Origin: Cenococcum geophilum 1.58 | Taxonomy: Eukaryota; Ascomycota; Dothideomycetes; Gloniales; Gloniaceae | Assembly: GCA_001692895.1 (NCBI GenBank) | Contig: KV748185.1 | Span: 1,612,001-1,676,000 of the forward strand | DNA: 64,000 nt | Reading direction: 5' to 3' | In this document: piece by piece, positions 12,200-22,069 of the stretch | Numbering within the stretch: position 1 is the first letter of the stretch | How the letters are laid out: every line of letters starts with the position of its first letter | Program-made: the position numbers and the translations under genes | The notes under the pieces: model-generated | Told to the model about the DNA's origin: nothing | Database searches by the model: none | What the model saw: only the letters and a program-made list of their open reading frames with translations

Positions 12200-12204
12200 C
12201 TAAT
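12200..12204. repeat. Target-site duplication of element A, right copy (CTAAT)
   Basis: Perfect match to 5902-5906. Confidence 0.9.
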
Positions 12205-12480
12205 AGTAATATATTAAAAGATATCTTAATTTATCTCCCTTTAATAGTTAACTAAATAGGTCCTATTTTAAGATTAATAATGCCTTCTCTATAGGCTATT
12301 AGATCTCCTAAAATCGTTACTAATAGGTAAGCATACTCCTTTTTCCTGTATAGTAATCCTATTTTTTTAACTGCTACTAGTAATATATAGTTCCTTATTA
12401 CTCTACTATCTATTAATACTTTAAACTGTTAATCTTGCCACTTAACTTATAGGTTTAGGTATTATCCTTAAATTCTTTTA
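12205..12480 (-). pseudogene. Gypsy G aspartic protease, first part
   Basis: The minus strand reads FKVLIDS.VIRNYIL, the retropepsin active-site region (consensus LIDSGA..NFI; the Gly codon is altered). It continues through a strand-rich segment INLKIGPI and then IKISFNIL. The frame continues across the element A insertion into 5850-5901. Stops are former Gln codons. Confidence 0.78.
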
Positions 12481-14314
12481 AGGGTTTAAGGCTCTACTAC
12501 TAGTTCCCTTTAGTTTTATAAGCCTCTACTTTTCCTAACTATTAGCTGCTTAATCNTATTTATACTTAGTCCACTTTTAGCTAATACTTAATTCGCTTTT
12601 TATCTTTAATATACTATAGATACGTATTCTCTAGGCATTCCTACCACTATTGTCCTTCTAGGTATTTTTCCGTAAGGAATCTTCCTAGCTAAAGTATTAA
12701 GTCTTTTTAGCTTTGCACTTTTACGGGGTGCTAACTATATATATACTTAGCGTTCCTATATTTCGCCTTATCTAGTACCTAATATATTCTTACTAGGTAC
12801 TTCTAGTTTTTATCTTTAAGTACTCTATATATATTATACGCATTATTTATATATATAATCTATGCTAATATATAATATACTTAGTATCTTAGGTTAACTC
12901 TTAGCTCGTTTTTATCCTTAAGTTTAAACCTTCCTTATACTGATTTAAGCGTTGCGACTTTATTTATAGGTATTAAGATTTATATCTTACTTCTCTAGTC
13001 CTTTAATTACTCCTCTAGATCCTTTATTATTATATTTAAGGCTCCTTTAATATAACTTATAGCCTTTTCTATAATCGGGTGATCTTAGATAACTTTTTTA
13101 TCTAGCTATATATAGAAATCTTCCTATTTATTATTATGTTGCTGTCTATACCTCTTTTAGTATAATCCCTTAAGTATATACGGCTTATTTGTAAGGAAGT
13201 ATCTCCTTATTACTATATTGTAATAGCCCTTTATATATCGTTCTTTAAACCTAGTAGAAATCCCTAGATCCTCTTCTTATTCTAGTTTAATAAGCTACTT
13301 AGCTCTTAGTATGCCTATTCTAGGCCTATTAATAATTCTTTATATAGGTGCTTAGTCCCTTATATAACCTAATATACTAGATCTCTTATTTAGTTTCTAA
13401 TCTTGCTATAAGGTAATTCTTACCCCAAACCCCTCTATAATTTCTTTTTTTTCACGCCTTGCAAGTAGATCCTTAAAGTCTTCTTACTTCTTAATCTTGT
13501 TAATAGTCCTTATTTATGTCTTAAAGTCTTAGTTCTATAGGATTCTTAATCCTAAGCTTACTTCTATTTTAAGCTTTACTCCTACCTTAGTCTAACTAGG
13601 CTTAGGTATTCTCGTCTTATCTTAAGAATCTTAAATCTTACTTATTTTATCTTAAAAATTTTATACCTATAGGAAACTCTGTCCTAAGCTCATTTATATA
13701 TCTTTAAACTAAGCTATCGCCCTACTCTATTGGTTTCTGTTTATTATAGGTCCTTAAGTATGCCTTATCTTATCTTAAGAATCTTAGTCGTCTCTTATCT
13801 TGTTTTAAGAATCTTAAGCCTTTAGCCTTTTACCTTTATTAAGTAATAAATTAGCACTAGCAGTTATCTACTTACTTAGTCCCTATAAAACACTCTTCCT
13901 TTTATTTTATAAAGTAATAGATACCGTATCTAATAGTGTTATAATTCCCGTTACTAAACCTTGCTCTATAGCGGTTTTAGTCTCTACTTTTAATATAACT
14001 TTTCCGAGGTTTATACGCTCCTAGTAAGCTGCCTTTATTGCCTTATTATCTGTAAATATTTTGCCTATATTAAACTTATCGTTTATAATATCCGATCTAC
14101 GTAATAGCTTATTGGTTCCTCTATATTTTAAGGATTTTAGCTCCTATAGCTAATAGCTTACGCTATACTTAGCATCTTTATAAATTTAGTATGCGTTATT
14201 ATAATAAAACGCAAAACTCCTAATTAAATATTCTTTTGTTCCTTATAGTACACTATTGTCCCTTTATACGTATATGTCTTCTACTTATTTAGTTCTCTTT
14301 ATTATATAGTAACT
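12481..14314 (-). pseudogene. Gypsy G internal coding segment of unknown function between zinc knuckle and protease
   Basis: On the minus strand a long frame broken only by TAG/TAA can be followed across this stretch. Next to the knuckle (14314 downwards) it reads FAFYYNNAYQIYKDAKY-like sequence (Gln at stop positions), which resembles Cys/His-rich tails found after gag knuckles in fungal elements. Further on comes a helical, charged region (for example KDLEEQLKDQRSKI with restored Gln). I do not recognise a named domain. It is unusually long (about 1.8 kb) for the gag-protease gap. It could be a gag extension or an accessory gag-pol segment. Confidence 0.5.
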
Positions 14315-14319
14315 CTAAC
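14315..14319. repeat. Target-site duplication of element B, left copy (CTAAC)
   Basis: CTAAC precedes the left LTR of element B; the same five bases follow the right LTR at 20529-20533. Confidence 0.88.
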
Positions 14320-14505
14320 TGTTAGAAATATAGGGTGACTCACCAATAACGACTACTCGAGTAGGGTTATAGTGATATTGGTTAATTCTTATTAATAGGA
14401 ATAAGGAAAGGGGTAAGGAACTTAAGGTTCCTTACCACGCTAGGGCCACGTTAACACGTGACGGCAATATGCTTTATACGACGGCAACTTACCTTATTCC
14501 TAATA
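14320..14505 (-). repeat. Element B 3' LTR (186 bp, left side)
   Basis: Starts TGTTAGAAATATAGG and ends CCTAATA (ancestral CCCGACA). It matches 20343-20528 along its full length. A purine-rich run on the minus strand next to it (complement of about 14506-14525) is the likely polypurine tract. Confidence 0.92.
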
Positions 14506-14860
14506 CTAGCAACTCTTCTTTTTATGGTTGCTATATATATATATACAAACAGACAGTATATAATAATACCAGACAATATATAATAAAACTAGATAATATA
14601 TAACAAAACCAGACAATATATAACAATGCGGCAGTTAGCAGAATTTAGTAAATAACGCGAAGATGGGTGGGCCGCTAAGACGCTAGTAGTAAGCAAGCTA
14701 ATGGCAATTTTCTATGCTGGGCATGGAAAATCCTAATTAGTTGGCAGAAGTCCACACCGCCACCTAAATTAATTAGGCGTAGCGCTTTTGGCAAGGATCT
14801 AACTAATTAGACAACTTTAACCGGCGGTTAAAGTTCTATAAGATCTTAACTTCTCTAAAT
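14506..14860 (-). other. Element B 3' UTR: tandem repeats, palindrome and a motif shared with element I
   Basis: Contains about four degenerate copies of a 20-22-bp unit with core AGACAATATATAA (about 14550-14630). Next is a block containing GAAAATCCTAATTAGT (about 14720-14750), which recurs in Gypsy I near 47080. A perfect 23-bp palindrome at 14813-14835 is preceded by GATCTAACTAATTAGA. No coding potential seen. Confidence 0.7.
14813..14835. repeat. Palindrome copy 2 (Copia B, perfect)
   Basis: Arms AACTTTAACCG and CGGTTAAAGTT around one central base; flanked by GATCTAACTAATTAGA. Confidence 0.85.
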
Positions 14861-17050
14861 TTCCCTCTTAACCTAACCTTTAACTTATATACGTAGAGTA
14901 TTTATATTAATAAACGTCTCTAGTGCCTTGTTTAGGTTTGCCTTTATTATTATATCTACTAGGTTATCTTGGCCATTAATCTATTAGATCTTAAAAAGTT
15001 CTTAACGCTCGTAAAACTGCTAAAGTGCTATAATATTAATTATAAGACGCTTCTCCTTTATAGTACTAAGCTTAACTAAATACTTATAGAGGAAATATAA
15101 GTTGGTGTATATAATTATAGGGATAGCGGAAAGTTTGAGCCGGTCTATAATTATCTTAAGGGTAGTTCCAATTGCAATTGCTATATTAACTCCGCTAACT
15201 ATTCTATATATCTCTAACGCTAAAACGCTTTAAGTGACGCGCTTACTCTTAGTTAAGCTCTAATAAATAAGGTTGCCGTAAATTATAAAGTCATTCTCTC
15301 TAGTAGATTTATTCGCAATAATAATCTTATATCCTAGCTAGGAGCTAAAATCTTTATTGTTTATAAACGATCTATTAACGAATACAAAGAGCTTAGTAGT
15401 AGGAAGGCTAATAGGCACGTAAAGTAGTCCCCTATCGAGATGGTTTATTTGCTAAAAAAGACGCTTATTTAGGGCAAGAACGTTATCCTTAGTTAGTTCC
15501 TAGTATTAAGCGGTAATAAAGAAATTAAAGGAAGCTTTGGGTTAATAGATAGAAGCCATATAAGCTCCGTAAGCGCGTTGCTCTATATATCCTTACTTTA
15601 GAGAATTAACGTTAACAATATTAATCTTCTTGCCTTAATCCTTCTAGCGTAAAGCAATGGAGCCCTTATTTAGGGAGAGGATACATCTATTAAAGAGTAA
15701 TGGTGTTACTAAGTTAAGTCTTTCCTTTGGCTTTACTATAAGATTTGCCTTTACTAGCTCATCTTCTTTAAGAGCTAAGAATTGGTTGTCTCCTAAGATA
15801 ATTATATTGTCTATTTATATGCCGACGATTTTAAATAGAGTTCCCGTAGTTATAATAAGGAAGCAGGGATTAAATATAAAAGTAGTCATTAAAAGCTTCT
15901 CCTTATAGTGCTTGCTGTAGGTAGCCCACTAATAAATTCCTGCCTCTGCGATTTTATATAATGGCTTAAGTACAACTATAATTGTATCCTCGGGATATTA
16001 GTAGCGAATTTACTCTAAAAGGTATGCTAGTATTAAGCGCTAAAGGCGCGTCTCTAATTAGGTATAGGCCTAAGTAATATCTTATAGGTAAACCGCCATC
16101 CTATTCTTTATTAAGGAGGGAGCTAGTATAATAATAACTTATTAACTAGCTCGTTAAATTATAGGGGATTACATAAGGATTACTTCCTTGCTGTTATTAT
16201 TATAACCTTAAATAACTAGCCTTAACTTCTTAAATAGGGTATTAGTAGCTTTGCCTTTAATCTTATTAACTATTCTTAACTTAAATATGCGGACTTTATC
16301 AAACTTAGTAGGGTTATATTTCTTGAATTTAAAGACTCCTCTTATAATAAGACCGTTAATCTCCTACTTATTAGATACTTAAAAAGGAGCTCCTAAAGTT
16401 ATAATACGGCCTTCCTTTTAAAGCTATTTTGCAAGTTTAAAGTTAGCCTTCTCTTTAGCTATTATAAAGGCTATTAATAGTTTATCTCTATTCTTAATAG
16501 CGGTAACGAATTGCTCTTTGAAATTAATAAGATGTTGGCGATTTTGTGATCCCTTTAGGCAACCTCTACCGCGTCGTAGTTGCGGTATATCTACTATAAT
16601 TATATTAGAATCGCCTTCGCCTTCTAAAGCACGTTAATCGTAGTTCTCCTCCGGGGTATCCTCTAGGGCATCCTATAAAGGCTCGGAGCTGTCATCCCTA
16701 TAGTAGGGCTTAATAATAGTTGAGCGGAATTAAGTAGGTCCATAGGGCATTATCCTCCCTTTTTACGCCATACGCGTACCTCCGATTGGAGTGGCAGATT
16801 AAGCATAGTTGAGGTGTTTAGGCCATTTCTTATTCCTAATGCGTTGTTGACCTAGCGCATGGCGTAGAGACGTTGCACCTCCTTTATTGCCTTGCGAATA
16901 GCCTTAGCTTATTGCGTAATAGAGGGAGATAGTAGAGAATTGTTAGTTATTTAAGGGTAGGCACTAAAGACTAGTAATATAGGTACGAGCCCATCTAGGC
17001 TAGCGGTATCGTTAATAGCCTTAACAGCCATCTATAGGATAAGCTCTTTA
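14860..17050 (-). pseudogene. Copia B reverse transcriptase and RNase H
   Basis: RT (about 16560-15600) reads RGVFKFKKYNPTKF, then KIRIFK/RIVNKIKGK-like sequence, then RLVI*GYNN. These are the first blocks of the RVT_2 family (consensus RIF.SR.V.E.K). RNase H (about 15400-14900) reads FVNRSFINNKDFSS*LGYKI, then SKRVT*SVLALEIY, matching the Copia RNase H motif (D.SFA...D.SSQ.G, with V..SEL) with catalytic Asp/Glu positions partly lost. A block KEKRLIINIIALRQ follows. This would make cDNA inside particles. Stops are at former Gln/Trp codons. The plus-strand open frame at 15657-15908 is a shadow of this region. Confidence 0.82.
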
Positions 17051-17960
17051 CTAGCACCCTTTAGTTCTAAAGAAATAATCTTATATACGCGGCGTAATAG
17101 CGTATAATATTATTTTACTTTTCTAATACTATTATATACCTTAACGGGGACTTCCTTAACCTTAATTATTATTGCCTTTACCTATTATTAAAACTCTATA
17201 GATAAGAAGTTCTTTTTTACATTATAAACAATTTAATTAGGGGGTCCTAGGTAGATATTAATCTAGTATAATTAAAGAGTATCCTATACGTTCCTAGCTA
17301 ATATATCTTTTAAAAAGCGTGCGGCTTAGAAGGAGGTTAAAAAGTCAATAACTTAGAGTACTAGCTTGCCGCTAAGATATATAACATCTATAATAATATA
17401 GAAGTTAAAGTTATAGTTATCTTTAAGAGTAAACTTAAATCGGCTAGGGGACTTCTAGTTTATTTAGTAGTAGTAGCAGTACTTTATAAAATATTTAATT
17501 ACCTTAACCTTAACTTTATAACCTACTTACTAAAGGACCCTAAGTAATTAGTAAATAGATAGGTGGTTAAAACAATAGTGTAGTTAACGTAACTCTAACT
17601 TAGTTAGGTAGCTTTAAGTAACACTCCTTTCTAGCTGTTAAAGAAGCAACCAAGGGTAACCCTATTTGCGTATAACAGGCACCTAAATATCTCCCTAGAC
17701 AAGTATATTCTTAAGGTTATTAAGCTTAATACCTAATTTATCTATATTTTAGATGTAGAATAGGAATAGAGTATTTGCGGGGATAATATAGAAAGTAATA
17801 TATCCTAACGGGGTTTGGACCTTAATTATGCTAAGAAAGATTATAGTACCCTTACTAAAGCGAATTATATATTAGCCTGCTATTAATTAGTTAATCTAAA
17901 TAGAGCTATTAAGCTGCTAAAGAGCTTAAATTTAAGGCTCTTCTGCTATAGATACTCCTG
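17051..17960 (-). pseudogene. Copia B GAG-pre-integrase and integrase
   Basis: The minus strand reads LRQLHYCFNHLSIY-like sequence near 17580 (GAG-pre-integrase HHCC zinc finger, consensus LH.RFGH), with Cys/His partly kept. Near 17250 comes NIYLGPPN*IVYN, the integrase core block around the second acidic residue (consensus YLGPPD.I.HDAG.NF), then VPVKVYNSIRKV. Several acidic residues are changed to Asn. This enzyme would insert the cDNA. Confidence 0.78.
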
Positions 17961-20150
17961 CGGCTCTAGTATCTAGTATAATGCTATAAAAGATATTCGC
18001 CGAGTATCTGTTATTAAAGGAGAACGCGGAACTTTTCTTTAGCTTATTAAAGATATTTAACTTTATAATAGAATGGAGCGTAGATTAGTTATTAAGGATA
18101 GCAACGGTTTATATGCCATTTACCTTACTATACTCAGTAAAGTATTAGTTAGGAGAGTAGTCCTCAATTTCCATATCTATAAGGAGCTATTTAGCCTTAT
18201 TAACCTCACCCTTAAGATTTTCTTCGCCTTTATATTGAACTAGGAAGTTTTTAAAGTAGGCTATAGTAACTTTTTAGTTTCTAACGTTTCGTGCGCTCTG
18301 GCGAAACCTATTATATACCTCCTTTTATCTATTAAGAGGGTATCTAGTTAACTAGCAATTTAGCTTCTTATAAACGTAGCACTTCTTCTAATAATTGCTC
18401 TAAAGTGAACCTCTATAAGGACCTCCATGATTGCCTTATAGTTAACATTAATTATACCATTTACCGTATTCCCTACTACATCCACTATATATTTAATCAG
18501 TCTAGTTATAATTATATTAGTCGTCCGGGTTAATTAAGGTAGGTTAGAGTTAGGCGTTAAATTACTATACTTCTTAAGAGCGTAGAGCGGTGCTAATAGA
18601 GGATCTTAATTAAGTATATACTCCTTTATAAGTACTTACAGGGTTAAAGAGAGCGAGATTGCATTCTTTAATACCTTGGCATACGCTAATAACTTAATCG
18701 CGTAGGCTAAGGTCCTCTTAATATAATTTAGATAAACTATACTAAATTATCTAAAGTTAATTAAAGAGCTTTTAAAGATAATTAAGCTAAGAGACACCTA
18801 GGTTCGTAGCAATAATTCTTAAAAAGGTAGTCTCTCTCTACTCTAATATATATTACTGCTTATTCTCTTCTATTTTAAAGTGGCATCTTATCTTATATAT
18901 TATTCAGTTAAAATTATATCCTTTTCCTACCAAACGATTATAATAGAAGGTACTAGCGCGGCCCTTAAGTATAACGGAATAGGCGTTATAATATTAGTTA
19001 GGTTCTAGTCCAACCTTCTAGTAATAGTTGTAGAAGATACGCAGCTTCGAATTAAGGATGTTATATAGTTCCCTACTAAACTTCTTCTCCTAGTCCGTAT
19101 AGAGCTTTATAAGCTCTATAAGCATTTTTAAGGTGCCTTTAAGTAGTATTAAACCACATTAAAATTGCATTAGAGATTAAGGTAGGGATTGCTTTATAGG
19201 CTGCAGTGGAGATATAGGGCTTAATGGAACACGGCGTGGTACCTAATCTTCCTATAGTAGAGTTTAAAGGTTATTAAATCGCGAAGTAAGGGGATCTTGC
19301 GCTTGCTCTTAAGGGGTAGTAGTTAATATTACTAGTTAAATTAGTAGATCCTAGGGAGCTAGAGATAGAGGTAGAAGCGATAGATATAGAACGTGAGAAC
19401 TTATACCTAGAGTAATGGAATTAGAGCGCGTCTCTATTAGCGTATTATTTAGATTCTATTATAAGTTAAGCTTCCTTTTAGTACGTAGTTGGTGCTTAAC
19501 CTTTTATAGAGTCTATTTATACTCTTTTTTTACGTTAATAACTTGCTCCTAGATATTATCTTTAATGGTACCCCCATTTATAGGAATAAATACTCTATTC
19601 TCCTAAAGGAAGTTACGGAAGTCTTATACGACGTCCTTCTTTATAAGAGCCTATATTTCTTTTATCTATCTAATAAAGTCCTCCTTTATATAACACTGTA
19701 GCTTAGTATTATTATATTCGCTATCTATATAGTATACTATGCGGTATACTAAGAATCCGTTTAGGTCCTGTTCCTTAGCGTTTATAGGGTCAATGTCTAT
19801 ATCCTACATCTCCGGGTTAATGCTTTTCTCGTACTTCTTTAGGTAGGTTAACGCTATAATAGGTATAAAATTAACGGGGTGTCGTACGTTAAAGGTAGGT
19901 AGGGTTTTTGGCTTTATAGAATCTCGTAGGTTTGCTATTAAAAGGTAGGTAATTAAGATATTGTTAACGCGTTTTAGACGTTAACTTTAGGACCGTAGGT
20001 TTAGTAATACTTCTAACCTAAAGTACTTAACTAAATCTTCGTATGCGTAGTTATTTAACGCGTTTTAGACGTTAATTTTAGGACCGTAGGTTTAGTAACA
20101 CTTTTAACCTAAAGTACTTAACCAAATCTTTGTAAACGTAGTTGTTTTAT
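17961..20150 (-). pseudogene. Copia B gag, zinc knuckle and protease
   Basis: Minus strand: an N-terminal gag-like region (about 20150-18500), a zinc knuckle at about 18380-18310 reading CYVYKKLNC*LTRYPL (consensus CxxCxxxxCWxxxH, with one Cys and the His now Tyr), and a protease active site at about 17980 reading ILDT.AAGVS (consensus LDTGA). The N-terminal part contains a tandem duplication of about 90 bp (19965-20051 and 20056-20142). Confidence 0.72.
19965..20142. repeat. Tandem duplication of about 90 bp in the gag region of element B
   Basis: Two adjacent copies, each starting TAACGCGTTTTAGACGTTAA and ending CGTAGTT, differ at only a few sites. The duplication falls at the N-terminal coding end of B. 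Confidence 0.85.
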
Positions 20151-20342
20151 ATAATAGACGCAACTTGGTATCTCCTAGTACTTAATAACACTTCTGTTAC
20201 TAGTTTTCTGCAAGTCTAAGGTAGTATAGTATCGCCGGGATCTATTCCATATAAGCGCATATAGTACCCCTATACGAGACTGTCTCTTCTATTTAAAAAC
20301 CTAGCTGCTTTATAGTTAACTATATATTTAACCACTAATTAG

Positions 20343-20528
20343 TATTAGAAATATAGGGTGACTCACTAATAACGACTACTTAAGTAGGGTTATAGTGATA
20401 TTAGTTAATTCTTATTAATAGGAATAAGGAAAGGGGTGAGGAACTTAAGGTTCCTTACCACGCTAGGGCTATGTCGACACGTGACGGCAATATGCTTCAT
20501 GCGACGGCAACTTACCTCATTCCCGACA
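20343..20528 (-). repeat. Element B 5' LTR (186 bp, right side)
   Basis: Starts TATTAGAAATATAGG and ends CCCGACA. It keeps more CA/TG (for example GTGACGGCAATATGCTTCATG) than the 14320-14505 copy. TSD CTAAC follows at 20529-20533. Confidence 0.92.
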
Positions 20529-20533
20529 CTAAC

Positions 20534-21588
20534 TATTTTTATAATCCCTTATAAAGTAACCTTGTTTTCTATAATTTATATAAGCTCTATTTTTAAACCA
20601 CTAACTTTGCTATAGAGTCTGCCTAAATATCTTCCACTACTAAGATCCCTGGTTTAGCCTTTGCTTCTTAGCCCTATAATTACTAGATTCTTAGCCTCTA
20701 GGTTTTTATAGTTTTTTACTTTATCTCTTATAGGCTTTTTTAGTACCACTTAGGTTTATTAGCTCTGCGCTATACTATAGTTTCTAACTTAGCTTTAGTC
20801 GTTACGTACTTTATACCTTATATAACTATAGAACTTTATCCTAACCTCTTTTAGCTTATTCCCTTTAGTAGATCCAATTATTAATCTTAATTACTTAATC
20901 TATTCAATCCTATAGGGTGTCCATATCTTCTATTAGGATAATTACGTTCTAGACTTTAGCCTTAAGTCCTTATTTATACTGTGCTATAAGCGCCTTATTA
21001 TTCTACTTAACTTATATTACTAACGTCTAGAATTGCGTTGTATACTTAATTACTAAGGTTTATTACGTAATATCTTAGAGTTTTCTTTCCGCTATAGTTA
21101 CCGCCTTTAGGTCTCTAAATATTTATATAAGTTACTCTATAAACCCTTCCTAACTTAAGAATATAAACCGCACCTCTTAATTAGTGGTTGTTATTCCGTT
21201 TACCTATATTTCCGTAAGGTAAGGCTTAAACTACTTAAGTGCCCTTCCTAATAGGAATAGTCCCGTATAGGCTATTCAATCTATAGGTGTTAGCAGCTTT
21301 ACCCCTTTTTATATAACTTTAAAGTGCATTTATATAAGAAATCCCTTAAGCTTTGCTCTTTCTTCTAAGAATCTCTTAATTAATAGTAGCTTAATTTTTG
21401 CTGCTCCGATCCCATTAATCCTTTATTTTAATATTTTAATATTTTCTATTAACTAGTTAACTATTTTTTTGTAATCGTCTAACCGTCATAGGTTGCTATA
21501 AGTTAGTGTCCGCTATATTAGTGTTATTTCCTAATCTTAAAGTAGTTGCCGCCGTTAATGGCGTTGTGGTGGCTACTTTTGGTGGCAT
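20534..21588 (-). pseudogene. Gypsy G gag with zinc knuckle
   Basis: An ATG on the minus strand at 21588 opens MPPKVATTTPL. The frame, with one apparent shift near 21330, runs through a retrotransposon gag domain (IEQLIQIFRDLKAVT, then TTQFQTLVIQVKWN, with Gln/Trp at stop positions). It ends in a knuckle reading NRAYINYRK*GYFI just before element B; C..C....H has become Y..Y....Y. It would form the particle shell. It is heavily broken. Confidence 0.75.
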
Positions 21589-21779
21589 ATTATTTAACTT
21601 TCTTTATTTAATACCGTAACTAGGTAGTAATTGTGTAATAAAACCTTGTAGTAAGTACTACAATAGGCTTATTATTAGGCTAGGTATGTAGGTAATGTAA
21701 ATTAAGTTATAACGTAATAATAACTAGTGGAGTGGTTGCCTAATAGATTAACTTTAATTATATTCTGAGAATTACTATA

Positions 21780-22055
21780 AGGAAGGAACTATCTAGGTAG
21801 GGACTATGGTCCTTTAAATACACAACTATACTCTTATAAAATCCTTCTTGTATATAATATACGTATACTCTATATACTTAGTTATAGATTATATAAATCC
21901 TATAAATTATATAGATTATATTATATAACCTTAGTTACTATTCCTCGTTATATAGTTCTATCGGCTCTATTCTGGGCCGTGCTTAAATTAACTAACTAGC
22001 TTCTTTCGATTCCTCTCTAAGTAGTTGTAATATTATACTTAAAGCGCCCGTAACA
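21780..22055 (-). repeat. Gypsy G 5' LTR (inner boundary approximate)
   Basis: On the minus strand this begins TGTTACGGGCGCTTTAAG at 22055, a common fungal Gypsy LTR start. It has an AT-rich TATA-like centre and lies about 190 bp before the gag ATG. No second copy is present in the window, so its inner end cannot be fixed by comparison. If G is inserted in C1, the expected TSD copy is AAAAT at 22056-22060. Confidence 0.6.
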
Positions 22056-22069
22056 AAAATACTAAAAGG

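Larger units (their letters stand above)
14320..20528 (-). mobile_element. Copia element B (minus strand), complete, RIP-inactivated
   Basis: About 6.2 kb with two 186-bp LTRs, 5-bp TSD CTAAC, and on the minus strand the order zinc knuckle - protease - GAG-pre-integrase - integrase - RT - RNase H. This is the Ty1/Copia order (integrase before RT). It is inserted in Gypsy G right after G's zinc knuckle. Confidence 0.92.
5571..22055 (-). mobile_element. Gypsy element G (minus strand), interrupted by the LINE, Gypsy A and Copia B
   Basis: Minus-strand pieces at 20534-22055, 12205-14314 and 5571-5901 join in order into one Gypsy element: 5' LTR, gag, zinc knuckle, unknown segment, aspartic protease, pre-RT region. 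The junctions fit exactly. Element B sits between TSDs CTAAC right after the zinc knuckle. Element A sits between TSDs CTAAT in the protease domain, so the protease signature is split between 12205-12470 and 5850-5901. RT, integrase and 3' LTR would lie beyond the left edge, past the LINE. The element is inferred to be inserted in Gypsy C1 at 22056. Confidence 0.8.

Noticed and set aside
14545..14635. CRISPR-like array of short repeats
   Set aside because: Units are adjacent and degenerate with no distinct spacers; the context is a fungal retrotransposon UTR.
15657..15908. Plus-strand open frame of 83 codons
   Set aside because: It is antisense to the Copia B RT/RNase H frame, which shows clear family motifs on the minus strand.
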